DNA of 64,000 nucleotides from Amycolatopsis vastitatis. GTDB taxonomy: Bacteria > Actinomycetota > Actinomycetes > Mycobacteriales > Pseudonocardiaceae. Of this stretch, positions 50,077-58,699 are shown piece by piece. Numbering within the stretch: the stretch's first letter is position 1; every line of letters begins with the position of its first letter. The DNA is taken from positions 111,139-175,138 of the forward strand of contig NZ_NMUL01000043.1 of assembly GCF_002234595.1 (NCBI RefSeq), given 5' to 3'. Below the pieces are notes generated by a model. That model was not told the DNA's origin. It saw only the letters and a list, made by a program, of their open reading frames with translations, and searched no databases. The position numbers were made by a program, and so were the translations under genes.

Positions 50077-50188
50077 TCGCTGCTCCTTCCGGGGCCTCAT
50101 TGCCGGGAGTGATCTTCCGGCGGCGAAATCTTGGCGGAAACCACACTGACTACGCCTAGAATTCGGTGGGTCTCGGGAGGAGCACCAC

Positions 50189-51034
50189 ATGGCATTCGGC
50201 CCGTCCAGTACCCCGTCCCCGGTCCCGGCCGGAATCCCGTGCTGGATCGAGCTGGCCTGCCGCGAGCAGGCCGTGGCGGAGAGATTCTACGGTGCCCTCT
50301 TCGGCTGGGAGTACACCACTCAGCGGGACCCGGCGACGTCCGACGGGCGCTACTCCATCGCGACTCTCAACACCGTCCCGGTCGGCGGGCTCTACCGCGC
50401 CGCGCAGGGCGCCCCGCTGGGCTGGATGCCGCACATTTCGGTCCCGCACACCGCGAGCGCGGCGGAATGGGTGGAGCACCTCGGCGGGCGGATCACCCTC
50501 GGCCCGGTGCCGATCCCGGACCGCGGCACGATCCTGCACGCCTTCGACGCGTGCGGCGCGCCGGTGGTGTTCTGGGAGGTGCCGCCGAACTGGGAGTTCG
50601 TCACCGGGATCCCCAACACCTTCAGCGGCGCGGACCTCAACACCCACGACGGCGTCGCGGCGGATCACTTCTACACCAAGCTGTTCACGTACGCGAGCCA
50701 CCAGATCGGCGACGGCGAGGCCCTCGACTACGTCGAATGGCTCATCGAGCACGAACCGGTGCTGTACCGGTACGTCATGGGGTCGGAGTACAGCCTCGAC
50801 ACCCCGCCGCACTGGCTCGTGTACTTCGACATCGACCCGGCCCGCGGCGTCGACGCGGTCGCGGGGGAATCGCTCATGCACGGCGGCACCGTGGTGATCC
50901 AGCCCTACGACACGCCGTTCGGCCGGATGTCGATCCTGGCCGACCCCGAGGGCGCGGTCTTCGCGGTGATCGACCACTCGCGCGTCGCCGAAGGCTGGGG
51001 CCGCGCGGAGGTCGACGACCCCTACGACGACTAG
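50189..51034 (+). CDS. VOC family protein with two glyoxalase-like domains
   Basis: A 281-aa protein with two vicinal-oxygen-chelate modules (CWIELACREQAVAERFYGAL in the first; LNTHDGVAADHFYTKLFTYA in the second), like the CFP-30B/27-kDa antigen group of actinomycetes. It may be a metal-dependent lyase or a resistance-type binding protein. The ATG follows GGAGG. It is convergent with cdsA, overlapping its stop by 4 bases. Confidence 0.9.
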   Translation: MAFGPSSTPSPVPAGIPCWIELACREQAVAERFYGALFGWEYTTQRDPATSDGRYSIATLNTVPVGGLYRAAQGAPLGWMPHISVPHTASAAEWVEHLGGRITLGPVPIPDRGTILHAFDACGAPVVFWEVPPNWEFVTGIPNTFSGADLNTHDGVAADHFYTKLFTYASHQIGDGEALDYVEWLIEHEPVLYRYVMGSEYSLDTPPHWLVYFDIDPARGVDAVAGESLMHGGTVVIQPYDTPFGRMSILADPEGAVFAVIDHSRVAEGWGRAEVDDPYDD

Positions 51035-52113
51035 ACCGGCACGAACGCGGAAAGCAGCAGCCAGGACACGACGGCCGAAGGCAGCAGCGAGTCGAGGCGG
51101 TCCATGATCCCGCCGTGCCCGGGCAGCAGTGTGCCCATGTCCTTGACGCCGAGGTCGCGCTTGATCAGCGACTCGACGAGGTCGCCCAGGGTCGCGGTCA
51201 GCACGATGGCGACACCGAAGATCACGCCCTGCCAGACGTGGCCGTCGAGCATCAGGCTGAGCGTCAGCGCCCCGGCCACGACACCGCCGATCACCGAACC
51301 CGCGAAGCCTTCCCAGGTCTTCTTCGGGCTGATGGTGGGCGCCATCGGGTGCTTCCCGCCCAGCACCCCGGCGATGTAGCCGCCGGTGTCCGAAGCGACG
51401 ACGCCGATCAGGAAGGTCAGCACACGCCCGACGCCGTCCGAAGGCGGCACGAGCATCGCCGCGAACGCGCCGAACAGCGGCAGGTAGGCGGCGGCGAAGG
51501 TGGATGCGCTGATGTCGCGCAGGTAGCCCTTCGCACCACCGGGCAGCCGCCACAGGAGGCAGGCGAGCACGGTGAGGACGAACGCGGTGAGCGCGCCCTC
51601 CCGGCCGAACGGCCAGGCCAGCCAGATCATCGCCTGGCCGCCGACGAGCACCGGGATCATCGCGACCCGGATGTCGGCGACCCGGCGCAGCACCCCGGCG
51701 AACTCGAAGGTGCCGACCGCGATCGCGATCGCGATGATCCCGATGAACAGGAAGCGCACGGTGAGCAGGGAAACGATGATCGCGGCGCCGAGCAGCAACG
51801 CGACCCCGATGGCCGCGGGCAGGTTCCGGCCGGCCTTGGAGGCCTTCTTGGCCTCGGGCGCCGGTTCCGAGGCCGCCGAGGCGCCGACCGGCGTATCCGC
51901 CGCAGCGGTCCCGGCGGCCGACAATCGGCTCGCTTCACCTGTTCCCGAGGTTGCCGAAGCCTCGCCCGGAGAAGCCGGCTCCCCGGCGGTTCCCGGGAAA
52001 TCCGGCGTGGCCGGGATGCCGGCGTCACCCGGCTCCGGCGTCCCGGGCGTGGCCGCCGGGTGTTCTCCGGTGGCGTCCACCCGGTCCTCGCGTTCCTCGC
52101 TCACCTGTGCCAT
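51031..52113 (-). CDS. cdsA: Phosphatidate cytidylyltransferase
   Basis: A 360-aa membrane enzyme that makes CDP-diacylglycerol from phosphatidate and CTP. The signature is IKRDLGVKDMGTLLPGHGG, with KKTWEGFAGS upstream; about eight transmembrane helices. The first about 90 residues are an Ala/Pro/Glu-rich disordered tail not found in short orthologues. It overlaps the frr stop by one base and closes the rpsB-tsf-pyrH-frr-cdsA block. Confidence 0.95.
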   Translation of the reverse strand: MAQVSEEREDRVDATGEHPAATPGTPEPGDAGIPATPDFPGTAGEPASPGEASATSGTGEASRLSAAGTAAADTPVGASAASEPAPEAKKASKAGRNLPAAIGVALLLGAAIIVSLLTVRFLFIGIIAIAIAVGTFEFAGVLRRVADIRVAMIPVLVGGQAMIWLAWPFGREGALTAFVLTVLACLLWRLPGGAKGYLRDISASTFAAAYLPLFGAFAAMLVPPSDGVGRVLTFLIGVVASDTGGYIAGVLGGKHPMAPTISPKKTWEGFAGSVIGGVVAGALTLSLMLDGHVWQGVIFGVAIVLTATLGDLVESLIKRDLGVKDMGTLLPGHGGIMDRLDSLLPSAVVSWLLLSAFVPV

Positions 52114-52670
52114 CAGACCTCGAGCAGCTCGGCTTCCTTGTGCTTGACCAGCTCGTCGACCTTGTGCGAGTACGTGTCGGTGAGGTTCTGCAGCTCCTTC
52201 TCCGCGCGCACGACCTCGTCTTCGCCCGCTTCGCCGTCCTTGCCGATGCGGTCGAGCTCTTCCTTGGCCTTGCGGCGGATGCTGCGGATGGTCACCCGCG
52301 CGTCCTCACCCTTGCTCTTGGCGACCTTGACCATCTCCTTGCGCCGCTCCTCGGTGAGCTGCGGGATGACGATCCGGATCACGTTGCCGTCGTTGCTCGG
52401 GTTGACCCCGAGGTCGGACTCACGGATGGCCTTTTCGATCGCGACGAGCTGGGTCTGGTCGTACGGCTTGATCAGCGCCATCCGCGCCTCCGGCACGTTC
52501 ACGCTGGCCAGCTGGTTCAGGGGGGTCGGCGCGCCGTAGTACTCGACCACGATGCGCGAGAACATCGACGGGGTGGCCCGGCCGGTGCGCACCGACGTCA
52601 GATCATCCTTGGCGACGGACACCGCTTTTTCCATCTTCTCCTCGGCGTCGAGGAGGGTCTCGTCGATCAC
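52113..52670 (-). CDS. frr: Ribosome recycling factor
   Basis: A 185-aa protein of normal length that splits post-termination ribosomes with EF-G. Diagnostic segments are VRTGRATPSMFSRI, YDQTQLVAIEKAI and NVIRIVIPQLTEERRKEMVK. It lies 48 bases after pyrH and is joined to cdsA. Confidence 0.97.
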   Translation of the reverse strand: MIDETLLDAEEKMEKAVSVAKDDLTSVRTGRATPSMFSRIVVEYYGAPTPLNQLASVNVPEARMALIKPYDQTQLVAIEKAIRESDLGVNPSNDGNVIRIVIPQLTEERRKEMVKVAKSKGEDARVTIRSIRRKAKEELDRIGKDGEAGEDEVVRAEKELQNLTDTYSHKVDELVKHKEAELLEV

Positions 52671-52718
52671 GGCTACTCCCGTTGTTGTGATGGGTGGCGC
52701 TTGCTGATCCCAGCAGGT

Positions 52719-53462
52719 CTAGGCCGGCACCCCGGCGGGCGGGGTGCTGACCAACGTGCCGATTCTTTCACCACTCACCGCGCGGGCGATGTTCCCCTCG
52801 GTGAGCAGGTTGAACACGATGATCGGCATGTTGTTGTCCATGCAGAGGCTGAACGCCGTCGCGTCGGCGACCTTGAGGTCCCGCTCCAGCACCTCGCGGT
52901 GGGTGATCTCGCGGAACATCTCGGCGGTGGGGTCGGCCTTCGGGTCCGCGGTGTAGACGCCGTCGACGGCCTTCGCCATCAGCACGGCCTCGCAACCCAG
53001 CTCGAGCGCCCGCTGCGCGGCCGCGGTGTCGGTGGAGAAGTACGGCATGCCGACCCCGGCGCCGAAGATCACGACGCGGCCCTTTTCCAGGTGCCGCTCG
53101 GCGCGGCGCGGGATGTAGGGCTCGGCGACCTGGCCCATCGTGATGGCGGTCTGCACGCGCGTGGGCAGGCCCTCCTTCTCCAGGAAGTCCTGCAGCGCCA
53201 GGCAGTTCATCACGGTGCCCAGCATCGCCATGTAGTCGGCGCGGTCGCGGTCCATGCCGCGCTGCGAGAGCTCCGCGCCGCGGAAGTAGTTGCCGCCGCC
53301 GATCACGACCGCGACCTGGACGCCGGTGCGGGCGACGTCGGCGATCTGCTGCGCGACCGAGTGGACGACATCCGGATCGACGCCGATAGAACCACCGCCG
53401 AACATCTCGCCGCCCAGTTTCAGCAGCACCCGCCGGTAGCCACCTTCGACCCGGTCACCCAT
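52719..53462 (-). CDS. pyrH: UMP kinase
   Basis: A 247-aa amino-acid-kinase-fold enzyme that phosphorylates UMP to UDP. It has RVLLKLGGEMFGG, VVIGGGNYFRGAEL, DRDRADYMAMLGTVMN and GVYTADPKADPTAE. It is hexameric and feedback-regulated in this family. The ATG at 53462 is followed upstream by a strong hairpin at 53514-53550 that separates it from tsf. Confidence 0.97.
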   Translation of the reverse strand: MGDRVEGGYRRVLLKLGGEMFGGGSIGVDPDVVHSVAQQIADVARTGVQVAVVIGGGNYFRGAELSQRGMDRDRADYMAMLGTVMNCLALQDFLEKEGLPTRVQTAITMGQVAEPYIPRRAERHLEKGRVVIFGAGVGMPYFSTDTAAAQRALELGCEAVLMAKAVDGVYTADPKADPTAEMFREITHREVLERDLKVADATAFSLCMDNNMPIIVFNLLTEGNIARAVSGERIGTLVSTPPAGVPA

Positions 53463-53513
53463 CTATGTCGCCTCCTACGCCCCTCGACCGCTTTTTGTCA
53501 TATCCAGACCTGA

Positions 53514-53550
53514 CAGTGCCCCGTCCCCGATGGACGGAGACGGGGCACTG
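53514..53550. terminator. Hairpin between tsf and pyrH
   Basis: A 12-bp perfect stem, CAGTGCCCCGTC (53514-53525) with 53539-53550. An alternative CCGTCC/GGACGG stem inside the loop could compete. Read on the minus strand it lies just after the tsf stop, so it may end or attenuate the rpsB-tsf transcript. Confidence 0.75.
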
Positions 53551-53576
53551 GGTGAAACCTACGCCCGGGCCTGGCC

Positions 53577-54392
53577 TCAGGCCTGGCCGACCTCGAAGCG
53601 CGCGAACTTGGTCAGCGTCACGCCGGCCTCGTCGAGCAGGGCCTTGACGGTCTTCTTGTTGTCCTTGACCGACGGCTGCTCGAGCAGGACGTTGTCCTTG
53701 TAGTAGGCGTTGACCTTGCCCTCGATGATCTTCGGCATGGCCTGCTCCGGCTTGCCTTCCTCGCGGGCGGTCTGCTCGGCGATGCGGCGCTCGTTCTCGA
53801 CGATCTCGGCCGGCACCTCGTCGCGGGTGAGGTACTTGGCGCGCAGCGCGGCGACCTGCATGGCGGCACCACGGGCGGCCTCGGCGTCGTCACCGGTGAA
53901 CTCGACGAGCACGCCGACGGCCGGCGGCAGGTCGGAGCCACGGCGGTGCAGGTAGGTGGCGGTCTGGCCCTCGAAGGCCACGACGCGGCGCAGCTCGAGC
54001 TTCTCGCCGATGCGGGCCGACAGCTCCTGGACGACCTCGTTGACGGTCTTGCCCTCGAGCTCGGCACCCTTGAGCGCCTCGACGTCGGAGGTCTTGACGG
54101 TCTTCGCGACCTCGACGATCTTCGCGGCGAGCGCCTGGAAGTCGGCGTTCTTCGCGACGAAGTCGGTCTCCGAGTCCAGCTCGATCAGGACGCCGCCCTC
54201 GCCGGTGACCAGGCCCTCGGCGGTGGCGCGCTCGGCGCGCTTGCCGACGTCCTTGGCACCCTTGATGCGCAGGAACTCGACGGCCTTGTCGAAGTCGCCG
54301 CCGTTCTCCTCGAGGGCCTTCTTGCAGTCCATCATGCCGGCGCCGGTCATCTCGCGCAGGCGCTTCACGTCAGCGGCGGTGTAGTTCGCCAT
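53577..54392 (-). CDS. tsf: Elongation factor Ts
   Basis: A 271-aa nucleotide-exchange factor for EF-Tu. The N-terminal UBA-like domain is VKRLREMTGAGMMDCKKALE, and TDFVAKN marks the dimerisation core. The ATG at 54392 gives the standard MANYTAADVK start. It follows rpsB after a 90-base gap holding a hairpin. Confidence 0.97.
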   Translation of the reverse strand: MANYTAADVKRLREMTGAGMMDCKKALEENGGDFDKAVEFLRIKGAKDVGKRAERATAEGLVTGEGGVLIELDSETDFVAKNADFQALAAKIVEVAKTVKTSDVEALKGAELEGKTVNEVVQELSARIGEKLELRRVVAFEGQTATYLHRRGSDLPPAVGVLVEFTGDDAEAARGAAMQVAALRAKYLTRDEVPAEIVENERRIAEQTAREEGKPEQAMPKIIEGKVNAYYKDNVLLEQPSVKDNKKTVKALLDEAGVTLTKFARFEVGQA

Positions 54393-54436
54393 TCTGGTAA
54401 ATCCGTCCTTTGCAGGAAATCTGTGGGTTGCTACGC

Positions 54437-54471
54437 CCGTGCGGCCGGGCCCCGGGGGCACGGCCGCACGG
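54437..54471. terminator. GC-rich hairpin between rpsB and tsf
   Basis: An 11-bp perfect stem, CCGTGCGGCCG (54437-54447) with 54461-54471 and a 13-base GC-rich loop. Placed between two co-oriented translation genes, it may act as an attenuator or RNA-stability element. Confidence 0.6.
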
Positions 54472-54482
54472 ACGGTGGAGCG

Positions 54483-55358
54483 TCAGGAGGAGGCGGTCGC
54501 CTGCTCGGTGGCGGCCTCGGCCGGGGCCGCCTCGACGGCAGCGGCGGCTTCGGTCGCGTCGGCGGCGGCGGTCTCGGAGCCGGCGAGCAGCTCCTTCTCC
54601 CACTCGGCCAGCGGCTCGTCGGCGGCGACACCCGGCTCCGGCTTCGCGTCGGCGGAGGCGCCGTTGCGGCTGGAGCGGGCCATCAGACCGGCGGCCGCGG
54701 CCTCGGCGACGACCTTGGTCAGCAGCGCGGCCGAGCGGATCGCGTCGTCGTTGCCCGGGATCGGGTAGTCGACCTCGTCCGGGTCGCAGTTGGTGTCCAG
54801 GATCGCGACGACCGGGATGTTCAGCTTGCGAGCCTCGCCGACGGCGATGTGCTCCTTCTTGGTGTCGACGATCCACACGATGCTCGGCACCTTGGCCATG
54901 TCGCGGATACCGCCGAGGGTCTTCTCGAGCTTGTCCTTCTCGCGGGTCAGCGTCAGGATCTCGCGCTTGGTGAGGCCCTCGAAGCCGCCGGTCTGCTCCC
55001 GCGACTCGAGCTCCTTGAGGCGCAGGAGACGCTTGTGCACGGTCTGGAAGTTGGTCAGCATGCCGCCGAGCCAGCGCTGGTTCACGTAGGGCATGCCCAC
55101 GCGCGAGGCTTCGGCCGCGATGGCTTCCTGAGCCTGCTTCTTGGTGCCGACGAACATGATCGTGCCACCGTGCGCGACGGTTTCCTTGATGAACTCGTAC
55201 GCACGGTCGATGTAGGTCAGCGTCTGCTGCAGGTCGATGATGTAGATGCCGTTGCGCTCGGTGAAGATGTAGCGCTTCATCTTCGGGTTCCAACGGCGGG
55301 TCTGGTGCCCGAAGTGCACGCCGCTGTCGAGCAGCTGCTTCATGGTGACGACGGCCAT
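54483..55358 (-). CDS. rpsB: 30S ribosomal protein S2
   Basis: A 291-aa S2 protein: TMKQLLDSGVHFGHQTRRWN, IDLQQTLTYIDRAYEF and WLGGMLTNFQTV are invariant landmarks. The C-terminal about 60 residues form an Ala/Glu-rich extension seen in actinobacterial S2. The ATG at 55358 opens MAVVTMKQLL. It is the first gene of the translation block; its promoter must lie in 55359-55733. Confidence 0.97.
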   Translation of the reverse strand: MAVVTMKQLLDSGVHFGHQTRRWNPKMKRYIFTERNGIYIIDLQQTLTYIDRAYEFIKETVAHGGTIMFVGTKKQAQEAIAAEASRVGMPYVNQRWLGGMLTNFQTVHKRLLRLKELESREQTGGFEGLTKREILTLTREKDKLEKTLGGIRDMAKVPSIVWIVDTKKEHIAVGEARKLNIPVVAILDTNCDPDEVDYPIPGNDDAIRSAALLTKVVAEAAAAGLMARSSRNGASADAKPEPGVAADEPLAEWEKELLAGSETAAADATEAAAAVEAAPAEAATEQATASS

Positions 55359-55733
55359 TGCCGGAATCACACCTCTTCTGTGTAGTGCGCGCCATGCTCG
55401 GAGCGGACGCGCTGCTCGGTTTTGTCGCTCGCGACCGGGTGGCCGCTCGCCCTGGTGCCCGTGGCGGCGTCCGGACCCCGAGGTTGGTGAGGACCCCAGG
55501 GACCGCCGGACACCGTGCGACTCGCCCGGTCGGTGACGCTCGAAACCGGGGAACGCGCACGTGCACGCGAAGTCAGCCCGCTGACGCGGACCGCGCAAAA
55601 GATTCTACCCCCTGCCACCAGGCCCTCCCCCACCGGCGGCCGATCGAGGGCCGAGTTGTCCACATCGGGTCCGGTTGTCCACAGATTCGGCGACGGGCCC
55701 CCACGCCGGCGCGGAGTACCGCAGGCTGGAGCC
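55359..55733. other. Divergent promoter region of rpsB and the M23 peptidase gene
   Basis: 375 bases without a gene. It must hold the rpsB promoter and the promoter of the M23 gene. Two DnaA-box-like sequences lie at 55656-55683. No hairpin or riboswitch is evident. Confidence 0.6.
55656..55683 (+). promoter_or_regulatory. Two DnaA-box-like sites
   Basis: TTGTCCACA occurs at 55656-55664 and 55675-55683, 19 bases apart in the same direction. This matches the actinobacterial DnaA box. Two sites are too few for an origin; they could titrate DnaA or regulate the flanking genes. Confidence 0.4.
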
Positions 55734-56660
55734 ATGGAGTCGATCAGTCGTCGCCGGCACCGGGTGCCGGGGTGGTTCGTGACCGTGGTTGCCCTGGTCA
55801 GCGGGGTGTTCGGAAGTGCAGGAGGTGGGGTTGTGGCCGCTTGGAGCACAGCGGCGCCTGCGGCTTGGACGGACGGATTCCGGCCGCCGCCGTCCCCATG
55901 GCAGCCATGGACCGGCGGCCTGGCGCCACCGATGGCCGCCTCCCGCCCGGCCGAGCCGACGGCAGCTGAGCTGTGGACGGCCGGCTCCGGAGGCTTCCTG
56001 CCACTTCTCCCGGCGTCGCCCGCACTCATCGCCACCCCAGGCCCGCTGGCCCCGACCACAGCGGAACCCCGGACGAGCGAGCCGGCACCGGCGCTCGGGC
56101 TCTCGCCGACCGGACCTGCGACCTTCCCGCTGCCCGAACCGGCCGCGCGGTGGGCCACCGCGCCCATGGCCACCCCGGACCGGCCACCCCCGGATCCGGG
56201 CGCCCCCTGGGCAGGCGGCGCCCGAGCCGCACCGCAACCGCGGCTGTCCTGGCCCTTGTCACCCGTTCCGGTGGTTGTGAAGTACTTCGACGCCCCCGAA
56301 ACGCCATACGGTGCCGGGCATCGCGGGGTCGATCTGGCCGCCGCGCCCGGGCAGGAGGTGCTGGCGGCGGATGCGGGCGTCGTCGTGTTCGCCGGGCTGG
56401 TGGCCGGGCGGCCCGTCATCTCCGTCGACCACGACGGCGGCCTGCGCACCACCTACGAGCCGGTCGCGCCGAAGGTGGCCGTGGGTGAGCAGGTCTACCG
56501 GGGCCAAGTGCTCGGCACCGTCCTCGCCGGGCATCCCGGCTGCCTGGTGGCGGCCTGCCTGCACTGGGGCGTGCGGCGGGGCGAGGAGTACGTCGATCCC
56601 CTGGCGCTGACCGGCGAGGTGGGCGAATACCGGCTCAAGCCCTGGGGAGGTGGTCCGTGA
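55734..56660 (+). CDS. M23 family peptidoglycan peptidase
   Basis: A 308-aa LytM-type metallopeptidase. An N-terminal signal-anchor (WFVTVVALVSGVFGSAGGGV) is followed by about 150 residues of Pro/Ala-rich linker. The catalytic domain at about residues 195-290 has GHRGVDLAAAPGQEV and the zinc HxH-type end CLHWGVRRG. It probably cleaves or remodels peptidoglycan outside the membrane. It sits between rpsB and whiG as in many actinomycetes and ends directly against the whiG stop. Confidence 0.9.
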   Translation: MESISRRRHRVPGWFVTVVALVSGVFGSAGGGVVAAWSTAAPAAWTDGFRPPPSPWQPWTGGLAPPMAASRPAEPTAAELWTAGSGGFLPLLPASPALIATPGPLAPTTAEPRTSEPAPALGLSPTGPATFPLPEPAARWATAPMATPDRPPPDPGAPWAGGARAAPQPRLSWPLSPVPVVVKYFDAPETPYGAGHRGVDLAAAPGQEVLAADAGVVVFAGLVAGRPVISVDHDGGLRTTYEPVAPKVAVGEQVYRGQVLGTVLAGHPGCLVAACLHWGVRRGEEYVDPLALTGEVGEYRLKPWGGGP

Positions 56661-57644
56661 TCAGCTGCCGGTCTGCTCGACCAGCTTGGCGCGCAGCCGC
56701 ATGACCGCCCGCGTGTGCAGCTGGCTGACCCGCGACTCGGTGACGCCGAGGACCTTGCCGATCTCGGCGAGGGTCAGGCTCTCGAAGTAGTAGAGGCTGA
56801 CCACGATCTTGTCGCGCTCGGTGAGCTGCGCGATGGCCTGCGCGAGCTGGCGCCGGTTGTCCTGGTCGACGAGCACCGCGACGGGGTCGACGGCGTCGTC
56901 GTCGGGCAGCGTGTCGACCAGCGAGCCGCTGTCCTTGCCCGCGGCGACCAGGTCCTCCAGCGCGACGACGCTGGTGAGCTGCAGCTGGCCGTAGAAGTCG
57001 CGCAGGTCGTCGAGGCCGATGCCGAGTTCGGCGGCGAGCTCGGCGTCGGTCGGGGTGCGGTGCAGGCGGGCGCCGAGGCGTTCCATCGCGCGCTCGGCTT
57101 CCTTGGCCTTGCTGCGGACGGCGCGGGGCACCCAGTCCTGGGAGCGGAGGTCGTCGAGGATCGCGCCGCGGATGCGCTGCATCGCGTAGGTCTCGAAGCG
57201 CAGGCCGCGCTCGGGGTCGAACTTCTCGATGGCGTCGACGAGCCCGAAGATGCCGGACTGCACGAGATCACCGACGTCGATGTGGGTCGGCAGGCCGGTG
57301 CCGACCCGGCCGGCGACGTACTTGACCAGCGGGGCGTAGTGCAGCACGAGCCGATCGCGCGACGCCTGGTCGGGGCTGTCGGCGAACTGCTGCCACAGCG
57401 CCGCGATCCCGGCGTCGACGTCGGAGCCGGCGCGGGTTTCCGCGGGCGCGGCAGCCTCACCGTGAGTGGTCACTCCGGCGGCGTCGGTCACGTGCGGTCC
57501 TGCGGTCATTGCACAGTCGTTCTCGGCATACGGCTCAGTGTGGTCTCCGTGCTCGTGCGGATGCGCGTGCGCCGCCGGGCCCGCTGGTGACGACCCCGGT
57601 GAGCCTCCCCGGGCCGCCTCAGGCCCTGGGATGCGCTCGGTCAT
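56661..57644 (-). CDS. whiG: FliA/WhiG-type RNA polymerase sigma factor
   Basis: A 327-aa sigma factor of the sporulation/flagellar sigma-28 class. Region 2 is IDVGDLVQSGIFGLVDAIEK with YAMQRIRGAILDDLRSQDWV, region 3 follows, and region 4 ends TLAEIGKVLGVTESRVSQLH. In streptomycetes WhiG starts aerial-hypha sporulation. The ATG at 57644 overlaps the xerC end by 26 bases; an internal ATG at 57509 would remove a His/Pro-rich extension. Confidence 0.93.
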   Translation of the reverse strand: MTERIPGPEAARGGSPGSSPAGPAAHAHPHEHGDHTEPYAENDCAMTAGPHVTDAAGVTTHGEAAAPAETRAGSDVDAGIAALWQQFADSPDQASRDRLVLHYAPLVKYVAGRVGTGLPTHIDVGDLVQSGIFGLVDAIEKFDPERGLRFETYAMQRIRGAILDDLRSQDWVPRAVRSKAKEAERAMERLGARLHRTPTDAELAAELGIGLDDLRDFYGQLQLTSVVALEDLVAAGKDSGSLVDTLPDDDAVDPVAVLVDQDNRRQLAQAIAQLTERDKIVVSLYYFESLTLAEIGKVLGVTESRVSQLHTRAVMRLRAKLVEQTGS

Positions 57645-58596
57645 GGATCGCTTTCAACCGGTCGACGGTCACATGAGTGTAGAGCTGCGTCGTGGCAAGC
57701 GTAGCGTGACCAAGCAGTTCCTGAACGCTCCTGAGATCGGCACCCCCTTCCAGCAGATGCGTCGCGGCCGAATGGCGCAGGCCGTGAGGCCCCATGTCAG
57801 CCGCTCCGGGTACCGCCGTGACGGCGTCGTGCACCACGCGCCGCACCGTCCGCGGGTCGACGCGTTTGCCCCGCACACCGAGGAAAAGCGCGGGTTCGGG
57901 GCTGTCACCTCCGGATTCCGCGACGATCTTCGGCCGCCCCTCGTCGATCCAGGCGGTCAGCGCCTCCGCCGCCGGGACGCCGAACGGGACCACGCGCTCC
58001 TTGCCGCCCTTGCCGAGCACCGTCACGACACGACGGGAGAAGTCGGCGCCGCCGACGTCCAGCCCGCACAACTCGGACACCCGGATCCCGGTCGCGTACA
58101 GCAGTTCGACCATCGCACGATCACGCAGGGCGACCGGATCCCGTTGCGCCGCCCCGGCCGCCGACGCCCGCATGACCTCTTCCGCCTGCCCGGCGCGCAG
58201 CACCCCGGGCAGGGTGCGGTGCGCCCGCGGAGCGGCGAGCCGTCCGCCCGGATCGGCGGCCAGCACGCCGGTGCGGTGCGCCCAGGCCGTGAACGTCCGG
58301 GCCGAGGCCGCCCGCCGGGCGAGCGTCGTGCGGCTCGCCCCGCCGGACTGCTGCACGGCGAGCCACGCCCGCAGCCGCGCGAGGTCCAGCTCCGCGAGCC
58401 CGCCCCCGCCGTCCACGACGAACCCGAGCAACGAGACCGCATCACCGACGTACGCCCGGACGGTGTGCGCGGACAAGCCACGTTCGAGCCCGAGGTGCCG
58501 TTCGTAGCCGGTGACGACGGCCCGCACGGGTTCGGGCAGCGCGGCCCGGAGCGCGCGCAGGTCGGGCCGGCGGGGCCGGCCGGAGCGTGGTGGCAT
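57619..58596 (-). CDS. xerC: Tyrosine recombinase XerC
   Basis: A 325-aa site-specific recombinase for chromosome-dimer resolution. The catalytic set is complete: Arg172, Lys196, His271, Arg274, His297 and Tyr306 (IRVSEL, GKGGKE, HGLRH, LGHATLATTQLYTH). The chromosomal position between dprA and whiG argues for the housekeeping Xer protein rather than an element integrase. The ATG at 58596 gives the usual N-terminal SAM-like domain. Confidence 0.9.
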   Translation of the reverse strand: MPPRSGRPRRPDLRALRAALPEPVRAVVTGYERHLGLERGLSAHTVRAYVGDAVSLLGFVVDGGGGLAELDLARLRAWLAVQQSGGASRTTLARRAASARTFTAWAHRTGVLAADPGGRLAAPRAHRTLPGVLRAGQAEEVMRASAAGAAQRDPVALRDRAMVELLYATGIRVSELCGLDVGGADFSRRVVTVLGKGGKERVVPFGVPAAEALTAWIDEGRPKIVAESGGDSPEPALFLGVRGKRVDPRTVRRVVHDAVTAVPGAADMGPHGLRHSAATHLLEGGADLRSVQELLGHATLATTQLYTHVTVDRLKAIHDRAHPRA

Positions 58597-58699
58597 GACT
58601 GTCACGCTGCGCGAACAACGGCCGCCGGTCAAGGATCGCCACGCGGGCCCACCGGACCGGCCGAACACCATCGACGCGTTCGCCGGGAATTCGTGGCGT

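Noticed and set aside
55656..55683. Replication origin
   Set aside because: Only two DnaA-box-like sites, no AT-rich unwinding region and no dnaA/dnaN genes nearby.
57619..58596. Integrase of the accessory island
   Set aside because: The tyrosine recombinase is 13 kb from the island and lies in the conserved dprA-xerC-whiG neighbourhood, so it is housekeeping XerC.
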